The position numbers and the translations under genes were made by a program. From an uncultured Oscillospiraceae bacterium (GTDB taxonomy: Bacteria > Bacillota > Clostridia > Oscillospirales > Oscillospiraceae), in contig CAKTPC010000104.1 in the NCBI GenBank assembly GCA_934590505.1, positions 1 to 6,790 of the forward strand: a stretch of 6,790 nt of DNA, in the 5' to 3' direction. How positions within the stretch are numbered: the first letter of the stretch is position 1; the number at the start of each line of letters is the position of its first letter. This document shows, piece after piece, positions 1 to 6,790 of this stretch. The notes below the pieces were generated by a model that saw only the letters and a program-made list of their open reading frames with translations, had not been told where the DNA came from and searched no databases.

Positions 1-692
1 TGGTTGCCCCACTGGATATCGACATAGCGCTGCTTCTCCAGCTCGTCTATCACCAGATGCGGGCTGTCGCCGCGGTCAAATATATCACCGACGATGTGCA
101 GCTTATCGATTACCGAGTTCTGCACAAGGTGACACAGCGCAACGATGAACTTGTCCGCCCGACCTATATCTATGATCGAATCTATGATCTGGCTGTAATA
201 TTCCTCTTTGTTGAAGTCCTTGCTGCCGGTGGTCATAAGCTCGGTTATGACATACTCAAAGTCCTTCGGCAGCATCTTTCTGACCTTTGACTGGGTGTAT
301 TTCGATGTCGTTATCTTGCACACGGATACGAGCTGCCGCAGCGTTATGGTGTACCATTCGCGCGTCGCCTTTCCGGCTTCTTTTATTTCCTGCAGCTTCA
401 GCTCCGGATAATATATAAGCGTCGCGAGATTATCCCTGTCGCCTGAGGACACGAAATCCCCGAGAGCCTGATCTATCTTGCGGCGCACCGAGCCTGAGGC
501 GTTGTGCAGGATATGCCTGAAACCCTCGTATTCCCCATGGATATCGCTTATGAAGTGCTCCGTCCCCTTCGGCAGGTTGAGTATCGCCCGGAGGTTGATT
601 ATCTCCGTGCTGACCGCCTGAATGGTCGGATAGGTTTTGGATAAAAGCTTGAGATATTTCAGTTCGTCCCTGCTCAGTTCCATGTCCTTCAT
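1..692 (-). CDS. fbp: Fructose-1,6-bisphosphatase class III, N-terminal part (cut by window edge)
   Basis: The minus-strand frame is open from ATG at 692 to the window edge, giving 230 codons. The family is about 640-670 residues, so about a third is present. Metallophosphatase motifs are visible in order: DIHGE at residues 50-54, GDIFDRG at 202-208, and WGN at 228-230, where the next codon (probably His) is cut. This combination and the N-terminal helical sequence match the Firmicutes class III FBPase. That cytosolic, metal-dependent enzyme converts fructose-1,6-bisphosphate to fructose-6-phosphate in gluconeogenesis. The start at 692 is chosen because AGGAGG (698-703) sits 5 nt upstream; the alternative ATG at 683 would be 14 nt away. 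A promoter candidate lies at 736-764. The gene diverges from hppA. Frame and motifs are seen; the function follows from the family. Confidence 0.93.
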   Translation of the reverse strand, partial: MKDMELSRDELKYLKLLSKTYPTIQAVSTEIINLRAILNLPKGTEHFISDIHGEYEGFRHILHNASGSVRRKIDQALGDFVSSGDRDNLATLIYYPELKLQEIKEAGKATREWYTITLRQLVSVCKITTSKYTQSKVRKMLPKDFEYVITELMTTGSKDFNKEEYYSQIIDSIIDIGRADKFIVALCHLVQNSVIDKLHIVGDIFDRGDSPHLVIDELEKQRYVDIQWGN

Positions 693-735
693 GTCCGCCT
701 CCTCAGCACAAAATTTTACGTCTTTGGTAAATTTA

Positions 736-764
736 AGTATACCGTTATTCCTCCGAAAACACAA
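736..764 (-). promoter_or_regulatory. Sigma-A-type promoter for fbp
   Basis: Reading the minus strand, a -35 element TTGTGT (759-764) and a -10 element TATACT (736-741) are separated by exactly 17 nt. Transcription would start near 729, leaving a leader of about 37 nt before the fbp ATG at 692. The match is good in spacing and -10, moderate in -35. It is predicted from sequence only. Confidence 0.6.
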
Positions 765-910
765 CCTTTGTTTAGTATGCGTCAATAGCGGTTTTGATCG
801 ATGCAAAGGTATGTTATCTCAATGCTTCCGCGCTCTCCGCCGCCTTTTCTCTTTAGTTTTTTGTGCATTATCCCAGTCACATTTTCGCTAAAAAAATGCA
901 GTTTATTCGT

Positions 911-924
911 GTAAACCGGTTTAC
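911..924. promoter_or_regulatory. LacI/GalR-family-like operator palindrome
   Basis: GTAAACCGGTTTAC is a perfect 14-bp inverted repeat with no spacer and a central CG. This layout is typical of LacI/GalR-family operators, including CcpA-type and sugar-specific regulators. It lies about 150 bp upstream of the fbp promoter and about 165-170 bp upstream of the hppA promoter, so it could serve either gene, probably by looping or as an upstream element. The palindrome is seen; the regulator family is inferred, and the regulator itself is not in the window. Confidence 0.5.
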
Positions 925-1087
925 CAAAGAACTCATTGTTGGATTTGCTCATTTTTAGTTTATTTCTTAACGTTCTCCATCCGATTCTCTCTAATTCTTT
1001 TGTGTATTTTGTGCATAAGTCTTAACAACTCTTCACGTAATTTGGAGTTTCCTATGAACTTCGTCATTTTGCATTATTTTTCTTCGT

Positions 1088-1123
1088 TTGCGTGTTGCTA
1101 TTTTGCCGTTTATAGTCTAAAAT
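1088..1123 (+). promoter_or_regulatory. Sigma-A-type promoter region for hppA
   Basis: Two overlapping candidates each have a 17-nt spacer. One is TTGCTA (1095-1100) with TAAAAT (1118-1123), starting transcription near 1130. The other is TTGCGT (1088-1093) with TATAGT (1111-1116). Both give a short leader of roughly 65-75 nt before the chosen hppA ATG at 1198. Which one is used cannot be decided from sequence. Confidence 0.55.
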
Positions 1124-1182
1124 ACACAAACACACGGAGCTGTCCTTTTCGAATCGGCTGCCGGACAAAAATGAAAAAGATT

Positions 1183-1187
1183 GGAGA
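1183..1187 (+). promoter_or_regulatory. Ribosome binding site deciding the hppA start
   Basis: GGAGA ends 10 nt before ATG 1198. The in-frame ATG at 1171 has only a poor GGA 5 nt upstream. The site therefore supports 1198, although the spacing is slightly long. Confidence 0.55.
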
Positions 1188-1197
1188 ACTCTCACCC

Positions 1198-3189
<1,992 letters not shown>

Positions 3190-3216
3190 GCTGCCGTTGA
3201 AACTGTACTTGCAAAA

Positions 3217-3268
3217 TTGGGCGCACCGCAAAGCAATTGCGGCGCGCCCAAAATATTTTTATTTTTTC
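3217..3268 (+). terminator. Intrinsic terminator of hppA, overlapping the end of the convergent holin gene
   Basis: A 13-bp stem pairs 3217-3229 with 3239-3251 with one A/C mismatch (position 3225 against 3243). The loop is 9 nt and the stem is very GC-rich. A T-rich tract follows (3255-3267, five T, one A, seven T... interrupted). It lies 28 nt after the hppA stop. The tract contains the TAA of the minus-strand holin (3259-3261). On the minus strand the hairpin is followed only by TTTT, so it may also stop phage late transcription, but less efficiently. Confidence 0.85.
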
Positions 3269-3525
3269 ATTTGTTTTGCGATCTGATCCGCACCCGTGGC
3301 CGAAAGCCCCGAGACTATGCCCACCGCTATCGCGTTGATGATATCCCCCGCCGGGAACTCCGGCACCGTGTACATCGCCGCCGCGCCGAGCAGTGCCCCG
3401 GCAGTGCCGCATATCACCGGTATGTACTTGTTGTCTGCGGGGCTTATCTTCACTGCCTCGCCTATGAGGTAAGCGATAACGCCTATCGCCGCGACTCCTG
3501 CAACTCCCATAAATTCCATGCTCAT
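3259..3525 (-). CDS. Phage holin, three transmembrane segments (Hol44/phage_holin_5_2-like)
   Basis: The small membrane protein has 88 residues from ATG 3525, or 86 from ATG 3519. Three hydrophobic segments lie at about residues 6-24, 35-52 and 61-77. A positively charged tail (KQMKK) ends the protein. The pattern of YLIGEAVK, YIPVICG and the MPEFP-like TVPEFP stretch resembles the Hol44 holin family. Holins oligomerise in the cytoplasmic membrane at a set time and release the endolysin. AGGAG (3527-3531) lies 7 nt before ATG 3519 but only 1 nt before ATG 3525, so the inner start is better supported; both may be used. The gene directly follows the 73-aa gene, whose stop codon forms part of this ribosome binding site, and it is the last gene of the phage operon. 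Confidence 0.82.
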   Translation of the reverse strand: MSMEFMGVAGVAAIGVIAYLIGEAVKISPADNKYIPVICGTAGALLGAAAMYTVPEFPAGDIINAIAVGIVSGLSATGADQIAKQMKK

Positions 3526-3526
3526 T

Positions 3527-3531
3527 CTCCT
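3527..3531 (-). promoter_or_regulatory. Ribosome binding site before two closely spaced holin starts
   Basis: AGGAG partly overlaps the TAA of the upstream gene (3531-3533). It is followed by ATG 3525 at 1 nt and ATG 3519 at 7 nt. The second spacing is close to optimal, so translation probably begins mainly at 3519. Confidence 0.6.
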
Positions 3532-3752
3532 TAGTTCTTATATTTTTCCAGCGCCGTCATGCGCCTGTCCATGACGCGTATCTGCTCCTCAACTACCGGA
3601 ACTCTCCGTGCAAAGTTGTTGTGCTCCCTGACCTCGCGCGTCAGCTCCTCAAGTCTCGTCTCCGTCACCGCCTGCGATCGGCTGTTGCTGATAAGCACGC
3701 CCATCAGCGTCAGCAGCCCCGTCACGACCGCGCCCGCTATTGTCTCCCACAT
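3531..3752 (-). CDS. Small membrane-anchored coiled-coil protein, probable lysis accessory (XhlA-like layout)
   Basis: The 73-aa protein has one N-terminal hydrophobic segment (about residues 4-22). A charged, heptad-rich helix follows, from about 28 to 70, with a VPVVEEQ turn near residue 51. A TM anchor plus cytoplasmic coiled coil next to holin and endolysin genes is the layout of XhlA-type and similar lysis accessory proteins. I recognise the type from many gut Clostridia phages, where it is usually left hypothetical. A role as a second holin subunit, antiholin or membrane scaffold is inference. AGAGG (3757-3761) precedes ATG 3752 by only 4 nt. The gene starts 16 nt after the endolysin stop codon and is followed by the holin with a 5-nt gap. 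Confidence 0.72.
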   Translation of the reverse strand: MWETIAGAVVTGLLTLMGVLISNSRSQAVTETRLEELTREVREHNNFARRVPVVEEQIRVMDRRMTALEKYKN

Positions 3753-3768
3753 TTTTCCTCTACCCCGT

Positions 3769-4467
3769 TTACTTTAAAAGTCTGCTCCATGTCCTCTCTC
3801 CGCAGACCCCGTCCGCTTCTTCGCTTTTTACTCTCTGGAAAGCGCGCAGCCCTTCCTCCGTCGCTGCGCCGAACTCGCCGTCCGCACCGTACCAGCCCAC
3901 TCCGAAGCCGCGCCCGCGCAGCAGTATCTGCATTGCTTTCACCGTCTCTCCTGTGCTGCCTCTCTGCAGCACAGGCAGCTCAACACTGACATACTCTGTC
4001 TCCCGTTCCGTCTCGGCTCTCTCCTCACCCGTGTACCTGAGCACGCAGTCCCACGGATAGTTGCAGTACCCTCGTGTGCATATCTCGCGTCCGGTCTGGT
4101 CCCCGGTCTGTCCGCCGGTCGTAGTACCGTATTCGTTGATGCTCGCCTGCACGAGCTGACCGCCGCCTATATACAGTGCAGTGTGGTGGATGTAGTTCAG
4201 GAGCACATCCCCGCGTTCAAGCCCTGCGCCGGTATTGAGATCAACGCTGCCGGTCACATCCTCGAAACCGCAGCGGAGCATATCCCCGCGCATGTTGCCC
4301 GTATATGTGCAGCTGAGGGGCAGACCCGCTCTCTTGAAGCAGTCTATCACAAGGCTGCTGCAGTCGTAGTCAGGCCCCCAGCGGTTGGCCTGATCGTAGC
4401 CGTGACTGTCGTCAGCCGCGAGTTCAAGCGCGCGGGTCACTGCATTTTCGATAACGTCCATCGTCAC
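3769..4467 (-). CDS. Endolysin: NlpC/P60-like cysteine peptidase/amidase with C-terminal peptidoglycan-binding domain
   Basis: The 232-aa protein degrades the host wall at the end of infection. The N-terminal catalytic domain (about 1-150) has a YDCSSL motif with the likely nucleophile Cys36. IHHTALYIGGG follows, with the catalytic His at 94 or 95, the order expected of NlpC/P60 and CHAP enzymes. A spacer (about 150-160) leads to a PG_binding_1-type repeat (about 164-232) with LQRGSTGETVKAMQ and the D-G-x-x-G-x-x-T pattern near its end. There is no signal peptide, so release needs the holin. GTG 4467 overlaps the upstream stop by four bases (GTGA), suggesting coupled translation; ATG 4461 is an alternative, and neither has a strong ribosome binding site. 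The bond cleaved cannot be told from sequence. The gene comes before the holin, the reverse of the commonest order. Confidence 0.88.
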   Translation of the reverse strand: MTMDVIENAVTRALELAADDSHGYDQANRWGPDYDCSSLVIDCFKRAGLPLSCTYTGNMRGDMLRCGFEDVTGSVDLNTGAGLERGDVLLNYIHHTALYIGGGQLVQASINEYGTTTGGQTGDQTGREICTRGYCNYPWDCVLRYTGEERAETERETEYVSVELPVLQRGSTGETVKAMQILLRGRGFGVGWYGADGEFGAATEEGLRAFQRVKSEEADGVCGERTWSRLLK

Positions 4468-4616
4468 TCAGTCTCAAGCATTCCGCACAGCTCGTCGTAT
4501 TCCGCGGTGCTGAGCTTGCCCCCGGCATAGAACACATCGATCCTCATCTGCATGTCAGCGGGATAACCCCCTCGCCGTATCGTCCTTTTGCACACTCTGT
4601 AGATTAGATCACTCAT
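4464..4616 (-). CDS. 50-aa XkdX-like phage protein
   Basis: This short gene has ATG at 4616 and TGA at 4464-4466. GGAGG (4625-4629) lies 8 nt upstream of the start, inside the end of the 109-aa gene, with which it overlaps by 8 bases. The product is mainly helical and charged, and ends in an FYAGGKLSTAEYDEL segment followed by GMLETE. That resembles the short XkdX-type proteins and SHOCT-like Y-x-x-G-x-L-[ST]-x-x-E-Y motifs found just before the lysis genes of many Firmicutes phages. Function is unknown. The overlaps on both sides, good ribosome binding site and position argue that it is real despite its size. Confidence 0.75.
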   Translation of the reverse strand: MSDLIYRVCKRTIRRGGYPADMQMRIDVFYAGGKLSTAEYDELCGMLETE

Positions 4617-4938
4617 CGTCCGTTCCTCCCGTTATGTTTTCATATTCCGCGTCAAGCAGAGCCATGTCCAGCTCTGCAATGTCCGTCTCCGCCGCCGCGA
4701 GCTTCCCGGCCAAATACGCTGCCTGTGCCGCGTAAGCGTTCGCCATATCCTTCCACGGTGCCGTCATATCCGTGAACACTTCGCCGTCCTCGCGCACCCA
4801 TGTTTCTCCTGCCGGTACAAAGCGGTAGCTCTCTATCCACTCCGTACACTTGCCGTCGAAATAGTTTGTCTCTATCGCTCTGCGCCCGTCAGCCGCGGAG
4901 ACATAGCATTTGTAATCATCATCTATATAGATCGTCAT
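4609..4938 (-). CDS. Phage tail accessory protein of unknown function
   Basis: The 109-aa protein starts at ATG 4938. The AGGAGG at 4950-4955 (extended by further Gs to 4947) lies 8-11 nt upstream and begins within the stop codon of the preceding gene. The frame opens further upstream to 5010, but that part overlaps the preceding gene and lies before the ribosome binding site. The N-terminal half (1-62) looks beta-rich, with repeated aromatic and acidic residues, a FDGKC-x-x-WIESYRFVPAGE segment (27-45) and a predicted cysteine at 31. The C-terminal half (63-95) is an alanine-rich helix with coiled-coil character, ending in an acidic tail. I recognise the type from gut Firmicutes phages, located between tail fibre and lysis genes. 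A structural or chaperone role in the distal tail is inference. Confidence 0.75.
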   Translation of the reverse strand: MTIYIDDDYKCYVSAADGRRAIETNYFDGKCTEWIESYRFVPAGETWVREDGEVFTDMTAPWKDMANAYAAQAAYLAGKLAAAETDIAELDMALLDAEYENITGGTDDE

Positions 4939-4954
4939 CGTTATGTCCCCCTCC

Positions 4955-5659
4955 TTACGAAAGCTCCACCTGAAGCGCCGCCGGGTCCCAGCCCTTGCTG
5001 ACACCTGCAAAGTAATATTCTCCGCTCAGGGCGCTGATGTCCACCGTGTACTCCTGCGCTGCAGACAGTCCGGCCGGCTGGCTGCTTTGCCCTGCGCCTA
5101 TCTGTATTCCGGCTATCGGGGCAACGCTTGCAGCGGTCCAGTCCGGCAGAGTCTTGTACAGCCCTATAGCGCCGTAGCCCGTGCCCACCATAGCGCTTCC
5201 CACCAGACAGGCTTTTATCTTCAATGTGCTGTAATTGCTTACGTCTATCATCGGGCTTATGTTCCCGGCAGTGCCGCCGCCGTATCCGTAAAATGGCATG
5301 TAATATCCCTGCCCGTAGCTGTCGTCGTGCAGGATATCGTGCCCGACCCATGAATACCCGCTTGCGACCGTGCCGGTCGAGCCGTCAAACAGCACTAGCT
5401 CGAAGTTCAGCTCCACCGTCTTGACCTGCCCCTCGGCTGTGATCTCCACACTCTGGCTCGCGCTCTGACTGCCCTTCGTGGCCGTTACTGTCCATGTCCC
5501 GGCGGAGGGGATGATGAACAACGCCTTGCCGGTGGTGTCCTTGGCCGTCAGCGTCCGTGTCCCGTCCGCGCAGGTGCAGATGCTCCCCGCGGGGTATGTC
5601 ACGCCGATGATCGCGTAGGGCACACCTCCGCCCCGACGTACTATGAATGCTTCACCCAT
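4955..5659 (-). CDS. Two-domain beta-rich phage tail protein, receptor-binding candidate
   Basis: The 234-aa protein starts at ATG 5659, with GAGGGG just upstream. Its start is 9 nt after the tail-fibre stop. Residues 10-86 form a likely Ig-like or carboxypeptidase-regulatory-like beta domain: a CTCADGT turn near 28-34, alternating T/V strands, and TWTVTATKG (55-63). After a linker containing ELVLFDG (87-93), residues 94-234 are Gly/Ser/Tyr-rich. They end in a strand pattern (TVDISALSGEYYFAG, 205-219) typical of jelly-roll carbohydrate-binding or tail-tip domains. There is no transmembrane segment or signal peptide. Next to a collagen-like fibre this fits a tail adhesin or receptor-binding protein, but the name is inferred from layout and context. 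I found no C-type lectin fold or variable repeat indicating a diversity-generating retroelement. Confidence 0.72.
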   Translation of the reverse strand: MGEAFIVRRGGGVPYAIIGVTYPAGSICTCADGTRTLTAKDTTGKALFIIPSAGTWTVTATKGSQSASQSVEITAEGQVKTVELNFELVLFDGSTGTVASGYSWVGHDILHDDSYGQGYYMPFYGYGGGTAGNISPMIDVSNYSTLKIKACLVGSAMVGTGYGAIGLYKTLPDWTAASVAPIAGIQIGAGQSSQPAGLSAAQEYTVDISALSGEYYFAGVSKGWDPAALQVELS

Positions 5660-5668
5660 CTGTGCCCC

Positions 5669-6697
5669 TCACTTTCTTATGCAGCGTATCTGCAAGGGTA
5701 TCGCGACTGTCGGCTTTGCCTTGGCGTAGAACGTTATCTTGTTTGCCGCCGTCACCGCGCAGTACACCTTTGCCCACGCATCCTCCTGTTTCTCCGCGTC
5801 GTCAAAGGCGGATGACGGCACAAGGTCTATAAGCGGCTTGTCATCTGCCAGAATACCGTTTACTGTCTGCTCCTTGGTGTACGGCGCAGCATCACCGCTC
5901 CACGTCGTGTCGAGCGTTACCGTGTAATCGACCGACACCGCATGGTCTGCAAGCTTTGCCATCGTCACGGCCTTATCCTTTATCTTTGCCGTCTCGACCG
6001 CGCCGTCCTCAATGTTCCCGGCCTTCACCGTTATCGGGTCTGCCCCGTCCGGCAGGTGCCGCGCGTTGTGGTACGGCATTGCCGTCAGCGCCGCGTAGAA
6101 TGTTGCCTCCGTCCCTGTGTACCCAGCCTCGACCGCCGCGGCATACGCGCTCTTGCCTGCGGGTCCGCTATCTCCCTTGGCCCCCGCTGCACCGCGTATG
6201 TTCTGTGTCGATGGGTTCTCAAGGCCGCCGTCGTTTGTCCAGCTGAGATTCCCATTGCCGTCAAGGTGCGGGGTAAAGGTCGTGCCCGGTGCGCCGGTGT
6301 CGCCTTTCGCGCCCTGTATCGTGCCGTTGTTGACCCACTCGCTGTTTACTCCGTCGTAGACGTACACGTCATACGGCGCAGCGCTTCCCACGCAGTATGC
6401 GTCCCCCGGCGTGGGCTCCGGTACTCCCGCCTCCAGCACTTCGGTCGAAGCGTAGTAGCCCTTTATCTCGAAGCTCTTGCCGTCCTTGCCGTTGAATTTC
6501 CCGGCATCTGCCGCGGCCTTTACTGCCTGTGCTGTCAGGAGCGCCTGCGCTGCCTTCGAGTCTATCTGCTCCGCCACGCTCTGCGGTATGACGTGCAGCG
6601 GCGCATCAACAAGGCCGCTCTCCTGTGCATGGAGCACCTGCGTCCTTGCCCGCTCCTCACCGGCCTGCTCTTTTTCGATGGTGTCTTCTCTGTCCAT
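5669..6697 (-). CDS. Collagen-like phage tail fibre protein
   Basis: The protein is 342 aa from ATG 6697, or 343 aa from ATG 6700. AGGAGG (6704-6709) is 6 nt from 6697 and only 3 nt from 6700, so the second ATG is preferred. Positions below count from 6700. Residues 1-66 are charged and alanine-rich and probably form a trimeric helical bundle that attaches to the tail. Short Gly-X-Y stretches follow at about 129-139 (GAKGDTGAPG) and 170-183 (GAAGAKGDSGPAGKS). Between them lie a beta-rich segment (77-127) and a DGNGNLSWTNDGG turn. From 208 on there is a HLPDGADPI element, heptad-like repeats (ETAKIKDKAVTMAKLADHAV) and a beta-rich C-terminus. This mosaic of short collagen, coiled-coil and beta modules is typical of trimeric phage fibres that touch the host surface. 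The gene lies upstream of the receptor-binding candidate. Which end binds the host is inference. Confidence 0.85.
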   Translation of the reverse strand: MDREDTIEKEQAGEERARTQVLHAQESGLVDAPLHVIPQSVAEQIDSKAAQALLTAQAVKAAADAGKFNGKDGKSFEIKGYYASTEVLEAGVPEPTPGDAYCVGSAAPYDVYVYDGVNSEWVNNGTIQGAKGDTGAPGTTFTPHLDGNGNLSWTNDGGLENPSTQNIRGAAGAKGDSGPAGKSAYAAAVEAGYTGTEATFYAALTAMPYHNARHLPDGADPITVKAGNIEDGAVETAKIKDKAVTMAKLADHAVSVDYTVTLDTTWSGDAAPYTKEQTVNGILADDKPLIDLVPSSAFDDAEKQEDAWAKVYCAVTAANKITFYAKAKPTVAIPLQIRCIRK

Positions 6698-6719
6698 CAT
6701 CTTCCTCCTGTCGTCCGCC

Positions 6720-6790
6720 TCATATCTCCCGCGCGCTCACGTGCTCCGGGTACTCCCCCGCCAGCAGCGCAAAGCCCGCGTATACCGTGT
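6720..6790 (-). CDS. C-terminal end of an upstream phage gene, cut by the window edge
   Basis: An open frame enters from the right edge and ends with TGA at 6720-6722. The last 22 residues include AGFALLAGEYPEHVSAREI. The stop lies 22 nt before the tail-fibre ATG, a normal gap in this operon, so a baseplate or tail protein is expected from position. The fragment is too short to identify, and only the frame and spacing support it. Confidence 0.5.
   Translation of the reverse strand, partial: TVYAGFALLAGEYPEHVSAREI

Larger units (their letters stand above)
704..1197. other. AT-rich divergent regulatory spacer between fbp and hppA
   Basis: This stretch of about 490 bp has no convincing gene. 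It is clearly more AT-rich than the flanking genes. It holds the fbp promoter (736-764), a 14-bp palindrome (911-924), and overlapping hppA promoter candidates (1088-1123). It also carries a 10-bp direct repeat TTTTGTGCAT at 859-868 and 1007-1016. A 56-codon minus-strand frame (ATG at 952) lacks a ribosome binding site. The length is generous for a simple divergent pair, which leaves room for regulator binding. No riboswitch or intrinsic terminator could be recognised in it. Confidence 0.7.
3259..6790 (-). mobile_element. Distal tail and lysis region of a prophage (partial)
   Basis: Seven complete phage-type genes and one cut gene lie on the minus strand in one compact operon. Overlaps or short gaps separate nearly all of them, with AGGAGG-like sites before most. 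The order is tail fibre, receptor-binding candidate, tail accessory genes, endolysin, membrane coiled-coil protein, holin, which is the end of a Firmicutes siphophage-type late operon. The region converges on the host gene hppA, so this is one flank of an integrated prophage or remnant. No integrase, repressor or attachment repeat is visible in the window. All genes here look intact. Confidence 0.85.

Noticed and set aside
783..952. Minus-strand frame of 56 codons in the AT-rich spacer (ATG at 952)
   Set aside because: There is no ribosome binding site before the ATG, it contains the operator-like palindrome, and its composition matches the spacer. I see no recognisable domain. It could be a decayed gene, but nothing supports expression.
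859..1016. Direct repeat TTTTGTGCAT (859-868 and 1007-1016)
   Set aside because: Ten bases in AT-rich DNA can recur by chance. The copies have no symmetry and no constant distance to either promoter.
1141..1167. Possible small hairpin in the hppA leader (TGTCC with GGACA)
   Set aside because: A five-base stem with a 17-nt loop is weak. No run of T follows, and I recognise no riboswitch.
4943..5353. Frames of 136 codons on both strands overlapping the receptor-binding candidate
   Set aside because: They cover the same DNA as the better supported 234-aa gene, lack usable ribosome binding sites, and give Arg/Ser/Cys-rich translations with no domain.
6100..6330. Short Gly-X-Y repeats as a tandem DNA repeat array
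   Set aside because: The Gly-X-Y runs are only three to five triplets, are interrupted by unrelated sequence, and are ordinary collagen-like elements of a fibre protein.
4955..6700. Search for a diversity-generating retroelement target in the tail genes
   Set aside because: No C-type-lectin-like variable repeat, template repeat or reverse transcriptase is visible in the window.

Overview
The window joins a core-metabolism chromosomal segment to the downstream end of a phage late-gene cluster. Clostridial and gut Firmicutes traits suggest an organism such as an Oscillospiraceae or Ruminococcaceae relative: a class III fructose-1,6-bisphosphatase, a K+-dependent membrane pyrophosphatase with the Na+-type glutamate, strong AGGAGG ribosome binding sites, and a siphophage tail/lysis module of a type common in gut Clostridia. 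The genus cannot be named from this sequence alone.

Left part (1-3189): the 5' part of fbp (class III FBPase, minus strand, cut by the window edge at position 1) diverges from a complete hppA (membrane-bound ion-pumping pyrophosphatase, plus strand). Between them lies an AT-rich spacer of about 500 bp. It holds a recognisable sigma-A-type promoter for each gene and a perfect 14-bp palindrome with a central CG (911-924) that looks like a LacI/GalR-family operator. An 11-bp part of the operator region recurs in inverted orientation at the predicted fbp transcription start. FBPase (gluconeogenesis) and the PPi-driven pump both belong to the energy economy around glycolysis and pyrophosphate, so a shared carbon-responsive regulator is plausible, but this is inference.

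Junction (3190-3268): hppA ends in a strong intrinsic terminator whose U-tract overlaps the stop codon of the converging phage holin. No integrase, tRNA or direct repeat marks an attachment site within the window.

Right part (3259-6790): a tightly packed minus-strand phage operon. In transcription order it has the last 22 codons of an unidentified upstream gene, a collagen-like tail fibre, a two-domain beta-rich tail/receptor-binding candidate, a 109-aa tail accessory protein, a 50-aa XkdX-like small protein, an NlpC/P60-type endolysin with a peptidoglycan-binding domain, a 73-aa membrane-anchored coiled-coil protein, and a three-helix holin. Stop and start codons abut or overlap, as expected for coupled translation of a late operon. 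Together these genes build the distal tail that contacts the host and then lyse the cell. I see no CRISPR array, RNA gene, insertion sequence or diversity-generating retroelement. The most interesting material is the fbp-hppA regulatory spacer, the host-phage junction at the terminator, and the possible dual-start holin.
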